A stretch of DNA of 9,209 bases, from positions 1-9,209 of the forward strand of contig JAEYAR010000016.1 of assembly GCA_023404715.1 (NCBI GenBank). The letters run 5' to 3'. Numbering within the stretch: the first letter of the stretch is position 1; each line of letters opens with the position of its first letter. Shown here in pieces: positions 1 through 6,048 of the stretch. The notes below the pieces were generated by a model. The model was not told the DNA's origin. It worked only from the letters and a program-made list of their open reading frames with translations, and did not search any database. The stretch comes from Bacillota bacterium. Its GTDB lineage: Bacteria; Bacillota; Clostridia; Christensenellales; Aristaeellaceae. The translations under genes and the position numbers were made by a program.

Positions 1-538
1 GGTCAAACAGGGTATACGTTCCGGCCTCCGCTTGCAGCGGCGTCGCGGAAGATACCGCGTCTGCAGCGCCCGCGCCCATGCCGGCAAGCCAATTACCGGC
101 CTGAGGGGCCACCCAAGCGGTCATCAGCGTCGCCCAGGAGGCGAGCAAAATCGCACGCGCGGCCAACGCAGGGTTCATAAAGTTCTGGCCGATGCCGCCA
201 AAGAACTGCTTGACCAGGACGATGGCAATGGCCGAACCGATCGCAGCCAGCCACCAAGGGGCGGAAGCCGGCAGGTTGTAGGCCACCAGCAAGCCGGTGA
301 CCACTGCGCTGAAATCGCCGATCGGCACTTCCCGCTTCGCGTGGCGGCAATAGAACCACTCCGAAAACACAGCCGCAGCTACGGATACGGCGATCAGAAT
401 CGCAGCCCGAAGGCCGAAGAACCAAACGCCGGCCAGGCCGGCCGGGATCAACGCGATACAAACATCCTGCATCACGCGTCTCGTAGAACCGTTATCCCGC
501 AGATGCGGAGAAGATGATACGATGTACTTTTTTTGCAT
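1..538 (-). CDS. rnfD: RnfD, ion-translocating electron transport complex subunit D (partial, C-terminus off the left edge)
   Basis: Membrane subunit of the Rnf complex, which moves electrons from reduced ferredoxin to NAD+ while pumping Na+ or H+. Translating the minus strand from ATG at 538..536 gives 179 residues with no stop before the edge (family length is roughly 300-350). The protein starts MQKKYIVSSSPHLR, has hydrophobic helices near residues 26-60 and 91-110, and carries the RnfD/NqrB motif GQNFMNPA (117-124). The motif DAVSSATPL (160-168) fits the site where RnfD/NqrB proteins carry FMN covalently on threonine, predicted here as T166. A GGAGG Shine-Dalgarno at 552..548 sits 9 nt before the ATG, and the gene starts 20 nt after the rnfC stop, so the two are cotranscribed. 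Identity is firm; the rest of the gene and later subunits lie outside the window. The longer reading frame at 93..461 is a shadow in another frame. Confidence 0.93.
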   Translation of the reverse strand, partial: MQKKYIVSSSPHLRDNGSTRRVMQDVCIALIPAGLAGVWFFGLRAAILIAVSVAAAVFSEWFYCRHAKREVPIGDFSAVVTGLLVAYNLPASAPWWLAAIGSAIAIVLVKQFFGGIGQNFMNPALAARAILLASWATLMTAWVAPQAGNWLAGMGAGAADAVSSATPLQAEAGTYTLFD

Positions 539-558
539 ATCAGCAATCCTCCGAACGA

Positions 559-1887
559 TCAAGACTTCTTCGCGCCAGCTGCACGGATGCCGAGTTTGGC
601 CATGCGGCAGCTCTGCGTCAGCTCGCGCTTTGCGGGACATACGAACGTGCAGGCGCCGCATTCCATGCAGTTCATGGCGCCGATCTTTTCGCAATCCTCC
701 CAGTGTGAGCGGCGTGCATATGCGTCGATTTGCGTGGGCACGAGCCGCATCGGACAGGCCTGCACACAGCGGCCGCAGCGGATACAGGGCGATTCCTTCG
801 CATGCACGCCCTCTGCCCCGAAGGCCAGCAGACCACTGGTACCTTTGGTGACCGGAATGTTAAGCGTCGAAATCGCGGCGCCCATCATCGGTCCGCCGAG
901 CACGACCTTGCGCACCCCATCCTCAAAGCCGCCGCAGGCCTGCACGAGGTCAAGCAGCGGCGTGCCGATGCGCACGCGCAAATTGGCCGGCTTTTTCACA
1001 TGCCCGGCGACCGTCACCACGCGGTCGATGAGCGGCTTGTTCTCGCGAACGGCCTTGGAAACCGCGTATGCGGTGGAGACGTTGCTCACCACGGTCTTTA
1101 CGTCCGCCGGCAGGCCGCCGTTCGGCACGCGCCTGCCCGTCAGCGCAAAAATCAGCTGTTTTTCGCCGCCCTGTGGGTACTTGGTGGGCAACGCCACGAC
1201 CTCGATGTTCTTGCCCTGCGCGGCCTGCTGCATGGCGGAGACGGCATCCGGCTTGTTGTCCTCAATACCGACCATCATTCTGGAAGCGCCAAGCATCTTC
1301 GCCTCGAGCAGCATGCCGTCTACGACCTCCGCCGCGTGTTCGAGCATCAAGCGATGATCGCTCGTAAGGTATGGCTCGCATTCGGCGCCGTTGAGAATCA
1401 GCGTATCCACCTGCTTTTCAGGCGGCGGCGCCAACTTCACGGCGGTGGGGAACGTCGCGCCGCCCAACCCTACGATGCCGCGGTCGCGCACGATCTCAAG
1501 CAATTCCTTTGCATTCAGCGAGCCTACGTTTGCGCGGGGTTTTACGCACTCGTCCCAGCGATCCTCAAAGTCGTTTTCGATGACGACCGCGGGCACGCTC
1601 TTGCCGCTTTGCAGCACACAGTTGCAGAGCGCTTTCACCTTGCCGGAGACGGACGCATGCACCGGCGCAGAGACGAAACCGCCCGCCTCGCCGATCACCT
1701 GACCCATCGCCACCACCTGGCCTGGCGTCACGACGCATTTGCAGGGCGCGCCGATATGCTGAGAAAGCGGGATCGTCACGAAGGCGGGCACCTTGGCATC
1801 GATCACCGCCTGCGCATTGGTGGATTGCTTCCCATTCCCCGTCTCATGCGGATGAACGCCACCCTTAAATGTCCGTGTATTTGCCAC
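559..1887 (-). CDS. rnfC: RnfC, electron transport complex subunit C
   Basis: Peripheral Rnf subunit of 442 aa, thought to be the NAD(H)/FMN-binding entry and exit point of the complex. An early TFKGGVHP segment is typical of RnfC N-termini. GLGGATFPT (about 140-148) and NGAECEPYLT (about 166-175) are the Complex I 51-kDa-like nucleotide/flavin-binding motifs. Two ferredoxin-type 4Fe-4S motifs follow near the C-terminus: C368/C371/C374 with C378, and C407/C410/C413 with C417. I chose the GTG at 1887..1885 because GGGAGG (1902..1897) lies 9 nt upstream and the TFKGG block then sits at the usual place. The longer frame from ATG 1947 starts almost at the predicted transcription start, so it is unlikely. 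First gene of the operon; rnfD follows after 20 nt. Family call is secure; only the start is inferred. Confidence 0.95.
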   Translation of the reverse strand: MANTRTFKGGVHPHETGNGKQSTNAQAVIDAKVPAFVTIPLSQHIGAPCKCVVTPGQVVAMGQVIGEAGGFVSAPVHASVSGKVKALCNCVLQSGKSVPAVVIENDFEDRWDECVKPRANVGSLNAKELLEIVRDRGIVGLGGATFPTAVKLAPPPEKQVDTLILNGAECEPYLTSDHRLMLEHAAEVVDGMLLEAKMLGASRMMVGIEDNKPDAVSAMQQAAQGKNIEVVALPTKYPQGGEKQLIFALTGRRVPNGGLPADVKTVVSNVSTAYAVSKAVRENKPLIDRVVTVAGHVKKPANLRVRIGTPLLDLVQACGGFEDGVRKVVLGGPMMGAAISTLNIPVTKGTSGLLAFGAEGVHAKESPCIRCGRCVQACPMRLVPTQIDAYARRSHWEDCEKIGAMNCMECGACTFVCPAKRELTQSCRMAKLGIRAAGAKKS

Positions 1888-1896
1888 AGACAAGTT

Positions 1897-1902
1897 CCTC
1901 CC
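1897..1902 (-). promoter_or_regulatory. Shine-Dalgarno deciding the rnfC GTG start
   Basis: GGGAGG on the minus strand, 9 nt before GTG at 1887. A TTG three nt downstream of the motif is too close to be used. This site places the start 20 codons inside the longest open frame. Confidence 0.75.
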
Positions 1903-1952
1903 TTCAGCCCAACAGGGTTTATGTATATTGGGGCTCAAATTATCCATCGATC

Positions 1953-1981
1953 ATTATAACACGAAAACACGTTCATTTGTA
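1953..1981 (-). promoter_or_regulatory. Extended -10 promoter of the rnf operon
   Basis: The minus strand reads TGTTATAAT at 1961..1953: a perfect TATAAT with the TGn extension. With a 17-bp spacer the -35 is only TACAAA (1981..1976?, about 3 of 6 matches), so the extended -10 probably compensates. Transcription would begin near 1946, leaving a leader of about 58 nt before the rnfC GTG. The region is AT-rich compared with the flanking genes, as expected for a promoter. Predicted by eye only; no regulator site is firmly recognised here. Confidence 0.72.
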
Positions 1982-2065
1982 TGACATTTTTCGTAATAAT
2001 TCAGTTTCTCTTTTTTAGGACGGAAAAAGCGGCGTTTTTCACGTCGCTTTATGCAAAAATGTCAT
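1981..2065. repeat. 11-bp perfect inverted repeat flanking the recN terminator
   Basis: ATGACATTTTT at 1981-1991 is repeated as its exact reverse complement AAAAATGTCAT at 2055-2065. The arms are 63 bp apart and bracket the recN terminator hairpin; the left arm abuts the -35 side of the rnf promoter. The arms end abruptly (flanking bases do not pair). Function unknown: it could be an outer stem around the terminator, a regulator half-site pair, or chance in AT-rich DNA. Confidence 0.55.
2024..2050 (-). terminator. Intrinsic terminator of nadK-argR-recN
   Basis: On the minus strand AAAGCGACG (2050..2042) pairs with CGCCGCTTT (2034..2026) with one A-C mismatch around a 7-nt loop. A run of five T's (2028..2024) follows, the first three also forming the stem end. 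It lies 29 nt after the recN stop and upstream of the rnf promoter, separating the two transcription units. Confidence 0.75.
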
Positions 2066-2078
2066 TTATTTATCGAAC

Positions 2079-3824
2079 TTATTGCGTTTTTGAATCAGCG
2101 TTCCTAAGTTTACCTTTTCGATCTTCCGCTTCTTGCAAGAGCGTTCTCGCGTGCCCGAGGCTGCTTTCGCTTAAAGCGTTTGCGCCTGCCACCATGCGAG
2201 CCAGCTCCTCGCAACGCCCCTGCACGCTCAAGCGCAGCACGCGCGTACGGGTGCGCCCCTCTTCGACGCCTTTTTCTACGATATATTGCGCGTCTGCCAT
2301 CGCGGCGATTTGCGGCAGGTGCGTCACGCAGATGACCTGATGCCTTCCAGCGATCTGCGCCATCTTTTCGGCGACGACCTGCGCCATGCGTCCGCTGATT
2401 CCCGTATCGATTTCGTCGAAGACCATGCTCGGGATGCCGGATTGCTCCGCCTCCAGGTTTTTAAGCGCCAGCATGATGCGCGAAAGCTCGCCGCCGGAGG
2501 CGACGCGCGCAAGCGGCTTTTGCGGCTGACCGAGGTTAGCGGACATCATGAACTCCACACGGTCGACGCCACAGGAAGAAAACCGACCGTCGGTATGAGC
2601 GTTTTCCCCTTCTTCCGCAAACGCGACGGAAAACTGCGCATGCTGCATGCCCAGGTCGTGCAGCTGTTCTTCCACCTGTTTTTCGAAGCGCACGGCGGTA
2701 TTGCGCCGCAGGCTCGACAACGCAACCGATGCATCCAAAAGCGCTTTTCGCTGTTTGACGAGCGTCTTTTGCAGCTTGCCCGATAGATCGTCCGCATGCT
2801 CCAGGCGGTCCAGCTCACTGGCGGCCTTTTCTCTAAATTGCAGGATGCTTTCGACGTCTTTGCCGTATTTACGCTTCAATTTGCCGATCAGATCCACGCG
2901 TTCTTCGACCTCTTCGGCGTCGTCCGCATCGTAGTCCAGCTCGCCATGCAGCGACCGGACCTCGCCGATCGCATCGTCGAGCTGATAATACAGCTCGTTT
3001 AAATGAGCATAGAGCCCGTGATAGCGCTCATCCAGCGAGGCAATCGCGCTCAAGGCGTCGATACCGCCGCGGCAGGCATCGAGCGCGCTCATCTGTTCGT
3101 CCATGCCTTCGTACAAGAGCGCATAGGCCGTCTCCACGCTCTGCGTGATTTTTTCCGCATTTCGATAAAAGGTTCTTTGGCGCTCCAGCTCCGCCTCCTC
3201 GCCCGGACGCAGATGGGCCGCGTCGATTTCATTTACCTGATAGCGCAGCATGTCCGTGCGCCTCTCGCGCTGGGCGGCGTCGCTCAGCAAGCGCTCCAGC
3301 TCTTCCCTCGTCGTTCGCCATTGGGCATAGAGCCGTGCGACCTCCGCGCGCCTTTCGCCCAGCTGTGTACCCCCAAACCCATCCAGAAAGGCGAGATGCC
3401 GCCTTTCGTTCAGAAGCGATTGATGCTCGTGCTGGCCGTGGATGTCGAGCAGCAGCGCCGAGATCTGCTTGAGCGTCGCAAGCGGCACGACGCCCCCCAT
3501 CACGCGGCAGATGTTGCGCCCCGCGCTCGTCAGCTCGCGCGAAAGGGCAAGCAGGCCGTCCTCCGCCTCCAACTCCAGCTCTTCCAGCAGGCGAAGAAGG
3601 GGTTTGTTGTCCGTCACGTCAAAGAGCGCTTCTACCCTGGCCTTCTGCTCGCCGTTTTGTATCAGGTCCCGCTCCGCGCGTTCGCCGAGCACGAGATTCA
3701 CCGCGTCAACGACGATCGATTTGCCCGCGCCCGTCTCGCCGCTGAGCACATTAAAGCCGGGGGCAAAGTCGATCGTGATGTCATCGATCAGCGCAAGGTG
3801 ATGAATGGATAGCTGAAGCAGCAT
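2079..3824 (-). CDS. recN: RecN, SMC-like DNA double-strand break repair ATPase
   Basis: Cytoplasmic repair protein of the SMC/ABC family that acts early at double-strand breaks. The 581 aa are normal for RecN. Walker A is GETGAGKS (29-36), the Q-loop region DIHGQHEHQSLL (128-139) is a RecN hallmark, the ABC signature is VASGGELSR (441-449), Walker B is MVFDEIDTG (467-475), and the H-loop is VTHLPQ (500-505). Between the head halves lie long charged, leucine-rich stretches consistent with the two arms of a short coiled coil. ATG at 3824 is preceded by AAAGGAG (3839..3833) at 8 nt. Last gene of the nadK-argR-recN unit, 25 nt after argR, with a terminator downstream. Identity is very secure. 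The many plus-strand open frames across it are shadows. Confidence 0.97.
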   Translation of the reverse strand: MLLQLSIHHLALIDDITIDFAPGFNVLSGETGAGKSIVVDAVNLVLGERAERDLIQNGEQKARVEALFDVTDNKPLLRLLEELELEAEDGLLALSRELTSAGRNICRVMGGVVPLATLKQISALLLDIHGQHEHQSLLNERRHLAFLDGFGGTQLGERRAEVARLYAQWRTTREELERLLSDAAQRERRTDMLRYQVNEIDAAHLRPGEEAELERQRTFYRNAEKITQSVETAYALLYEGMDEQMSALDACRGGIDALSAIASLDERYHGLYAHLNELYYQLDDAIGEVRSLHGELDYDADDAEEVEERVDLIGKLKRKYGKDVESILQFREKAASELDRLEHADDLSGKLQKTLVKQRKALLDASVALSSLRRNTAVRFEKQVEEQLHDLGMQHAQFSVAFAEEGENAHTDGRFSSCGVDRVEFMMSANLGQPQKPLARVASGGELSRIMLALKNLEAEQSGIPSMVFDEIDTGISGRMAQVVAEKMAQIAGRHQVICVTHLPQIAAMADAQYIVEKGVEEGRTRTRVLRLSVQGRCEELARMVAGANALSESSLGHARTLLQEAEDRKGKLRNADSKTQ

Positions 3825-3849
3825 GTCTATCGCTCCTTTATTCCGACCG

Positions 3850-4299
3850 TCACTTCATCATGCTGTGAAACCGCACAGCGATTTGCGGCGCCTCTTCATT
3901 GGTGCGGCAGATGACCAGAATGGTGTTATCGCCCGCGATGGTGCCGACGATTTCCGGCCACTTCATGCTGTCCACCGCCTCGGCGGCGACGTGCGCGCTG
4001 CCCGCGAGCGTCTTGATCACCACGAGGTTGTTCGCATGCACGGCGCTGAGCACCGATTCATTAAACATGCGGATAAAGCGCTCGTTTAGCCCCTTTTCAG
4101 CCTTGTCGAGCGTAGCATATTTGTAGCCGCCTGTCTCGGACAGCACCTTGATCAAATGCAATTCCTTGATATCGCGCGATACGGTGGCCTGCGTCACCAG
4201 AATACCTCGCTCCCTAAGCGCCTCGGCCAACTCTTCCTGGGTTTCGATGTTGCGCGATTCGATGATCTCCGCAATCGCAGTGTGACGGGTCGACTTCAT
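3850..4299 (-). CDS. argR: ArgR/AhrC, arginine repressor
   Basis: Hexameric transcription factor that senses L-arginine and controls arginine biosynthesis and catabolism. The 149 aa are the usual family length. The N-terminal winged helix (about 1-65) includes the recognition motif QATVSRDIKEL (37-47). The C-terminal oligomerisation and arginine-binding domain has GTIAGDNTI (119-127). The pocket reads GDN where E. coli ArgR and Bacillus AhrC have GDD, and GSAH (100-103) where AhrC has a GNAQ-type motif; as I recall, clostridial ArgR proteins commonly have this GDN form, so it argues for lineage rather than loss of function. AAGGAG (4314..4309) lies 9 nt before the ATG. The gene starts 20 nt after nadK. 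Two operator-like boxes at 5200-5237 suggest it represses its own operon. Confidence 0.96.
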   Translation of the reverse strand: MKSTRHTAIAEIIESRNIETQEELAEALRERGILVTQATVSRDIKELHLIKVLSETGGYKYATLDKAEKGLNERFIRMFNESVLSAVHANNLVVIKTLAGSAHVAAEAVDSMKWPEIVGTIAGDNTILVICRTNEEAPQIAVRFHSMMK

Positions 4300-4319
4300 C
4301 TACTCGTTCTCCTTCTTCG

Positions 4320-5177
4320 TTACAGACTCCACTGCGACAGCTTGGACCGCAGTAGCGTAAAAAAGTTTCGCTCCGATTGGAAGCGGATGAATCGGGCATC
4401 TCTTCCCGCGCGGCGGATGCGGATGCATTCGTGGTTGTGTACGGCATAGGTGCGCTGCCCGTCCACGCAGACGGCCATGCCCTCGCGCGGCTCGCCCGCA
4501 TTGATGCCGAGCGTAACGATTTCCTTGTCTGAAAGCACGATCGGCCGCGATTGCAGGGAATGCGGACAGATCGGCGACAGGATAAAGCAGGATACGTCGG
4601 GGCTTACAATCGGGCCGCCGGCCGAAAGCGAATAGGCCGTAGACCCCGTCGGCGCGGAAAGGACCAGTCCGTCGGCGATGTAATGATCCACGAGCGTCCC
4701 GCCTACATAGGCGTCGAAGCCCACCATGCGCGCGCACGTGCCGCGGGAGAGAACGACCTCGTTGAGCGCGTAAATGCTCTCGTGCCCCTCGATCAATATT
4801 TCGAGCATCATCCTGTGCTCCGCACGGTATCGGCCCGCGCACAGCTCCGTGAGCGCTTCGCGCAGCTGTTCGGGCTCTACCTCGGCCAAAAAGCCCACGC
4901 GCCCCAGGTTCACGCCCAAGATCGGAATGTCCGCCAACGCAGCATCGGGCACGGCGCGAAGGATGGTGCCATCCCCGCCGAGCACGACCAGCGCGTCGAC
5001 GCCCCGGGCAGGCGTGGCGGAAACCGCTTCGCAGACGCCGGGCAGGCTCTGGCTCAGCCTTTCGTCTACGACGGCGCGTATCCCCAGCTCCGCACAGATT
5101 TGCAGGCACGCCCGCGCCACCATAGGGCCGTCCTTTTTATTCGGGTTCGACGTCAGCCCAAGCGAACGTATCTCCAT
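4320..5177 (-). CDS. nadK: NAD kinase (ATP/polyphosphate-NAD kinase)
   Basis: Phosphorylates NAD+ to NADP+, setting the NADPH pool used in biosynthesis; cytoplasmic, normally oligomeric. The 285 aa are normal length. The catalytic GGDGT is at 67-71, followed by NLGRVGFL (90-97), the NAD-contacting NE (139-140), the DG...GSTAYSLSAGGP block (169-189), and the downstream SPICPHSL...RP segment (201-212) seen across the family. ATG at 5177 is preceded by GGGAGGAGGG (5194..5185), 7 nt away. First gene of its transcription unit, with a promoter in the 64-bp gap after tlyA. Its position between tlyA and argR is a clostridial arrangement; Bacillus lacks nadK here. Identity is very secure. Confidence 0.97.
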   Translation of the reverse strand: MEIRSLGLTSNPNKKDGPMVARACLQICAELGIRAVVDERLSQSLPGVCEAVSATPARGVDALVVLGGDGTILRAVPDAALADIPILGVNLGRVGFLAEVEPEQLREALTELCAGRYRAEHRMMLEILIEGHESIYALNEVVLSRGTCARMVGFDAYVGGTLVDHYIADGLVLSAPTGSTAYSLSAGGPIVSPDVSCFILSPICPHSLQSRPIVLSDKEIVTLGINAGEPREGMAVCVDGQRTYAVHNHECIRIRRAGRDARFIRFQSERNFFTLLRSKLSQWSL

Positions 5178-5199
5178 GCCGCCGCCCTCCTCCCGCCAC

Positions 5200-5217
5200 T
5201 GTGAAATAGTATACCAT
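5200..5217. promoter_or_regulatory. Putative ARG box 1 (ArgR operator) over the -10
   Basis: Compared with the enterobacterial consensus WNTGAATWWWWATTCANW, 12 of 16 informative positions match (core TGAAATAGTATACC, 5202-5215). It covers the -10 hexamer. Weaker than box 2, but spaced exactly 2 bp from it, the geometry used by paired ARG boxes bound by an ArgR hexamer. Confidence 0.55.
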
Positions 5218-5236
5218 CAATTGAATAATCATGCAA
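5208..5236 (-). promoter_or_regulatory. Promoter of nadK-argR-recN
   Basis: Minus strand: -35 TTGCAT (5236..5231), a 17-bp spacer, -10 TATACT (5213..5208) preceded by TGG, giving an extended -10 TGnTATACT. The predicted start near 5201 leaves a leader of roughly 24 nt before the nadK ATG. The -35 begins six bases after the tlyA stop codon. Both promoter hexamers lie inside ArgR-box-like sequences. Confidence 0.78.
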
Positions 5237-5237
5237 G
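5220..5237. promoter_or_regulatory. Putative ARG box 2 (ArgR operator) over the -35
   Basis: The plus strand reads ATTGAATAATCATGCAAG. It matches 14 of 18 positions of the Bacillus AhrC box CATGAATAAAAATKCAAK and 13 of 16 informative positions of the enterobacterial box. It covers the -35 hexamer and part of the spacer of the operon that encodes argR, so autorepression is the natural reading. Confidence 0.68.
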
Positions 5238-5241
5238 TTCA

Positions 5242-6048
5242 TCATGCCAAAGACAGGTGCGCATCCCGGACTACGCGTTCGATCTCATCCGCATCCACCG
5301 CCGCCGTCGCCCGCGCGGCCGACAGCAGATAGATGAGAAATTCGATATTCCCCTCCGGCCCTGTGATCGGTGAAAAGGAGAGCGCCTGCGCCTGCCACCC
5401 CATATCGGCGGCAAAGCGCACGACCTGCGCGATGACGTCTGCATGCACCTGCGAGTCGCGCACCACGCCCTTTTTGCCTACCCGCTCGCGCCCCGCCTCA
5501 AACTGCGGCTTGATCAACGAGATAAAAGCCCCCGCCTCCCCCATGATCGCGGCGGCGGCCGGCAATATCTTGGTGATCGAGATGAAGGAAACGTCCATGA
5601 CCGCGAGGGTCGGGCCGAGCGGGACGTCCTCGGGCTTCAAATACCGCGCGTTAGTGCGTTCCATGACCGTCACGCGCGGGTCGTTGCGCAGCTTCCAATC
5701 GAGCTGGCCGTAGCCTACATCGATCGCATATACATGCTTTGCGCCGTGCCGGAGCAGCACGTCCGTAAACCCGCCGGTAGATGCGCCCAGGTCCATCGCG
5801 ACCACATCCTGTACGCATACCGGAAATACGCCAAGCGCTTTATCGAGTTTCAATGCGCCACGGCTTACAAAGTCGTGCGCGGCCCCGCGCACCTCAACGA
5901 CGCTGCCCGCCATGACCGCGGCGGAGGGCTTTTCCGCCTTGCGCCCGTCGATATAAACGATGCCGGACATGATGACCGCCTGGGCCTTTTCCCGGCTCGG
6001 CGCCAGGGCGCATTCCACCATATAGGCATCCAAACGCTTTTTATCCAT
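5242..6048 (-). CDS. tlyA: TlyA family S4-domain rRNA 2'-O-methyltransferase (YqxC/hemolysin A-like)
   Basis: SAM-dependent methyltransferase of the TlyA family; the mycobacterial member 2'-O-methylates 16S and 23S rRNA, and the 'hemolysin' name is historical. The 268 aa contain an N-terminal S4 RNA-binding domain (about 4-55), then a Rossmann methyltransferase fold with SAM motif DLGASTGGFTDVLL (86-99), DVSFIS (152-157) and LIKPQFE (178-184). Candidate K-D-K-E catalytic residues are K67, D152, K180 and E236. I chose ATG at 6048 over the longer frame from 6072 because AAGGGG (6060..6055) lies 6 nt upstream and the S4 domain then begins at once. It overlaps the dxs stop by 8 nt, so it is translationally coupled to dxs. 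Function in this organism is inferred from the family. Confidence 0.93.
   Translation of the reverse strand: MDKKRLDAYMVECALAPSREKAQAVIMSGIVYIDGRKAEKPSAAVMAGSVVEVRGAAHDFVSRGALKLDKALGVFPVCVQDVVAMDLGASTGGFTDVLLRHGAKHVYAIDVGYGQLDWKLRNDPRVTVMERTNARYLKPEDVPLGPTLAVMDVSFISITKILPAAAAIMGEAGAFISLIKPQFEAGRERVGKKGVVRDSQVHADVIAQVVRFAADMGWQAQALSFSPITGPEGNIEFLIYLLSAARATAAVDADEIERVVRDAHLSLA

Noticed and set aside
93..461. Minus-strand 122-codon frame at the left edge
   Set aside because: It overlaps rnfD in another frame; the rnfD frame has a Shine-Dalgarno, membrane helices and the FMN motif.
1903..1940. Possible small AGCCC/GGGCT hairpin in the rnfC leader
   Set aside because: Only 5 bp with a 20-nt loop and a competing CCC/GGG hairpin; too weak to call a regulatory element.
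730..1959. 409-codon plus-strand open frame opposite rnfC
   Set aside because: Arginine/histidine-rich shadow of a GC-rich gene; no recognisable motifs, while the opposite strand has a full RnfC.
1988..2005. ARG-box-like sequence upstream of the rnf promoter
   Set aside because: One half-site TGAAT is good but the other half has three mismatches in a row; expected by chance in AT-rich DNA and unpaired with a second box.
3915..3945. ArgR arginine-pocket changes (GDN for GDD, GSAH for GNAQ)
   Set aside because: As I recall, clostridial ArgR proteins commonly share the GDN form and lack the glutamine, so this is lineage-typical rather than a sign of an altered effector.
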